The translations under genes and the position numbers were made by a program. DNA of 64,000 nucleotides. Source: an uncultured Acetatifactor sp. GTDB taxonomy: Bacteria; Bacillota; Clostridia; Lachnospirales; Lachnospiraceae. Below the pieces are notes generated by a model. That model saw nothing but the letters and a program-made list of their open reading frames with translations, was not told the origin of the DNA and did no database searches. Shown piece after piece: positions 62,889 through 64,000 of this stretch (position 1 is its first letter; every line of letters begins with the position of its first letter). The stretch is taken from contig CAJUAP010000001.1 of the NCBI GenBank assembly GCA_910584435.1, forward strand, positions 74,931 through 138,930, read 5' to 3'.

Positions 62889-63497
62889 TTACAGGAACAG
62901 ATCCAGTTTTCTACGTTCTGCAACCGTCAGCCGATTTACATCCGGAATCTCAAATCGGTTTTCATCAATATCCATAATCAGAATTCTGGTATCCGAAAGA
63001 TGAATCACTGCATTCCCGCCCATGCGAATGGTAAAATTGCACTCCCCGTGATCCGTCCCCACATTCCAATAGGCAAAACCATACTCGTCCTTTATCTTAT
63101 AAATTTTCTGAATGATTGGTGTAAAATAACGTAATGTCAGCTGTTCTTCCAACATCTCTATGGTTTCTCTGCTTACATCCGACAGCTTTTCCACAATGCC
63201 AATTTCCTTAGAACGCTCTTCCGCTGTTCTTATAGAGATGAATTCATCCTTATCAGAAAACGGAAACATCCGTACCACCAGCACTCTCGGATAAAATTCT
63301 TCTCCAATCCGCAGACTTAGGAAACCGGTTCCTGTTCTCTCGAATTCTGCATTTTCATCGTTCAGATACCGCACACGGAGCATTTCCTCCGTCTCCTGCT
63401 CCATCTGCTCCAGCTGAAAATCATCCATTTCCCGTTCCTGCATGCCCGGTCCCCGTCTGCCGCCGGGGCCGCCAGGTTCTCTATGTCCGTCCATCAT
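62889..63497 (-). CDS. DUF1854 family protein
   Basis: A 202-residue soluble protein. After a Gly/Pro/Arg-rich start comes the DUF1854 pattern: VLVVRMFPFSDKDEFISIRT, LTLRYFTPIIQKIYKIKDEY, GFAYWNVGTDHGECNFTIRM and the ending RILIMDIDENRFEIPDVNRL. In Proteobacteria this family accompanies ABC exporters and is linked by annotation to cyanophycin metabolism. Here it lies between two exporter genes. The ribosome site AGGAG is 6 nt from the ATG at 63497 and directly abuts a dispersed repeat. Confidence 0.88.
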   Translation of the reverse strand: MMDGHREPGGPGGRRGPGMQEREMDDFQLEQMEQETEEMLRVRYLNDENAEFERTGTGFLSLRIGEEFYPRVLVVRMFPFSDKDEFISIRTAEERSKEIGIVEKLSDVSRETIEMLEEQLTLRYFTPIIQKIYKIKDEYGFAYWNVGTDHGECNFTIRMGGNAVIHLSDTRILIMDIDENRFEIPDVNRLTVAERRKLDLFL

Positions 63498-63508
63498 CTC
63501 ATTCTCCT

Positions 63509-63670
63509 ATTCCAGTTCCGTCTCTGCTCTTCAGCGCCCTTGTTCGGGAAGGAATTCTCATCTGCATAGGGCGCAGCTGTTAATTTCTTCCGGGCGCTTC
63601 CGTTCCGAGACTGTTTTTTGATTCCAGTTCCGTCTCATTGATTCCAGTTCCGTCTCTGCTCTTCAGCGCC
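63509..63670. repeat. Structured dispersed repeat, copy near the window end
   Basis: Related to the repeat at 1-246. Hairpin arm AGCGCCC (63533-63539) pairs with GGGCGCT (63592-63598). Inside, GGAAG pairs with CTTCC and CTGC with GCAG. It is followed by CCGTTCCGAGACTGTTTTTT and three ATTCCAGTTCCGTCTC units. It fills the gap between the last exporter gene and DUF1854, starting at the exporter stop codon. Confidence 0.85.
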
Positions 63671-64000
63671 CTAAAATCCCATTTCTCCTTTGAGCTGCAG
63701 TGCTTTGGTCTGCAATTCCTGGAGCTTGTAGTATGTTCCCTTCAGTGCATGTAATTCTGCATGGGTTCCCCGTTCTGTCACTTCCCCATGGTCGATAACA
63801 ACCAGGTAGTCAGCATCTCGCAGCGTAGAGAGCCTGTGGGCAATGGAGATAGTTGTTCTGCCCTGTACCAGGTAATTCAACGCTTTCTGAATGACGCGTT
63901 CCGTCTCCGTATCCACCGAAGCCGTAGCCTCATCCAGAATCAGTATCTTCGGATCTGCCAGGATTGCTCTCGCTATAGAGATTCTCTGCCGCTCGCCGCC
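63671..64000 (-). CDS. ABC exporter, C-terminal part only (runs off the window)
   Basis: The last 109 residues of an ABC ATPase. The visible part begins within the signature region (GGERQRISIARAILAD), then has Walker B ILILDEATASVDTETE and the H-loop SIAHRLST, and ends LQLKGEMGF. It closely resembles the end of the exporter at 60602, so the two probably form a heterodimer with DUF1854 encoded between them. The membrane domain lies beyond position 64000. Confidence 0.92.
   Translation of the reverse strand, partial: GGERQRISIARAILADPKILILDEATASVDTETERVIQKALNYLVQGRTTISIAHRLSTLRDADYLVVIDHGEVTERGTHAELHALKGTYYKLQELQTKALQLKGEMGF

Noticed and set aside
62807..62923. Cys-rich N-terminal extension (MQNVENWICSCKGCCASQGK...) that looks like a peptide precursor fused to an ABC exporter
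   Set aside because: It depends on a TTG start overlapping the DUF1854 gene; a GTG at 62806 has GGAGG at 9 nt and gives a normal start.

Overview
The window reads as a chromosomal segment of an anaerobic, low-GC Gram-positive bacterium of the Clostridia, most likely a Lachnospiraceae-type gut or rumen organism. The support is a six-subunit Rnf complex, a biotin-dependent Na+-pumping decarboxylase set, ispH directly in front of a ribosomal S1 protein, rpsU with a consensus housekeeping promoter, and many strong GGAGG-type ribosome binding sites. Almost everything is encoded on the minus strand. No rRNA, tRNA, transposase, phage gene or CRISPR array was seen.

Layout. 1-480 is a repeat region followed by an AP2/HNH-like DNA-binding protein (487-1323, +). 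1359-7615 is the rnfCDGEAB operon ending in a membrane-anchored GH25 muramidase. 7932-9035 (+) is a YprB-like exonuclease. 9187-14175 carries cheR, S1, ispH, cmk and a BaiN/HI0933 flavoprotein. 14325-19748 is a decarboxylase/transcarboxylase-like cluster (12S-type carboxyltransferase, OadG-like lipoprotein, biotin carrier, OadB, OadA). 19905-25482 holds two D-Ala-D-Ala carboxypeptidases, scpB/scpA, a phosphoesterase and rpsU. 25606-29085 is a tandem pair of MutS-like ATPases. 29376-33013 is a heterodimeric ABC exporter. 33259-36231 has endonuclease V and an AgrC/AgrA-like two-component pair. 36395-42778 has a pseudogene remnant, alaS, recD2 and a DinJ/YafQ toxin-antitoxin pair.

The most interesting part is 43-52 kb, visibly AT-richer than its flanks. 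It looks like a ribosomally made, radical-SAM-modified peptide (RiPP) locus of the CXXX-repeat type. It contains a 724-residue radical SAM enzyme with two SPASM-like cysteine domains, an 87-residue accessory protein, a 73-residue precursor with cysteine at every fourth position (12 Cys), an ABC exporter without a C39 peptidase, and a TraX-like membrane acetyltransferase overlapping the exporter gene. Two secreted or membrane proteins of unknown function lie downstream, and a large helix-turn-helix regulator with pentapeptide-like repeats lies upstream. The maturase appears to join two proteins that I recall as separate in described CXXX systems, and the TraX link suggests an extra modification.

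52.5-64 kb holds a DUF1961/GH2 glycan-degradation pair, a small acidic protein, a membrane-bound AraC-type regulator, a DUF3788 protein, and a DUF1854 gene between two ABC exporters, one of which runs off the window end.

Repeats are a second theme. A structured dispersed repeat with a compensatory base-pair change occurs at both window ends. There are two further families of small palindromic or structured intergenic repeats, and several short tandem repeats inside genes or just before them. Two energy-coupling ion pumps (Rnf and the decarboxylase) sit within 20 kb of each other, which suggests a sodium- or proton-based energy economy.
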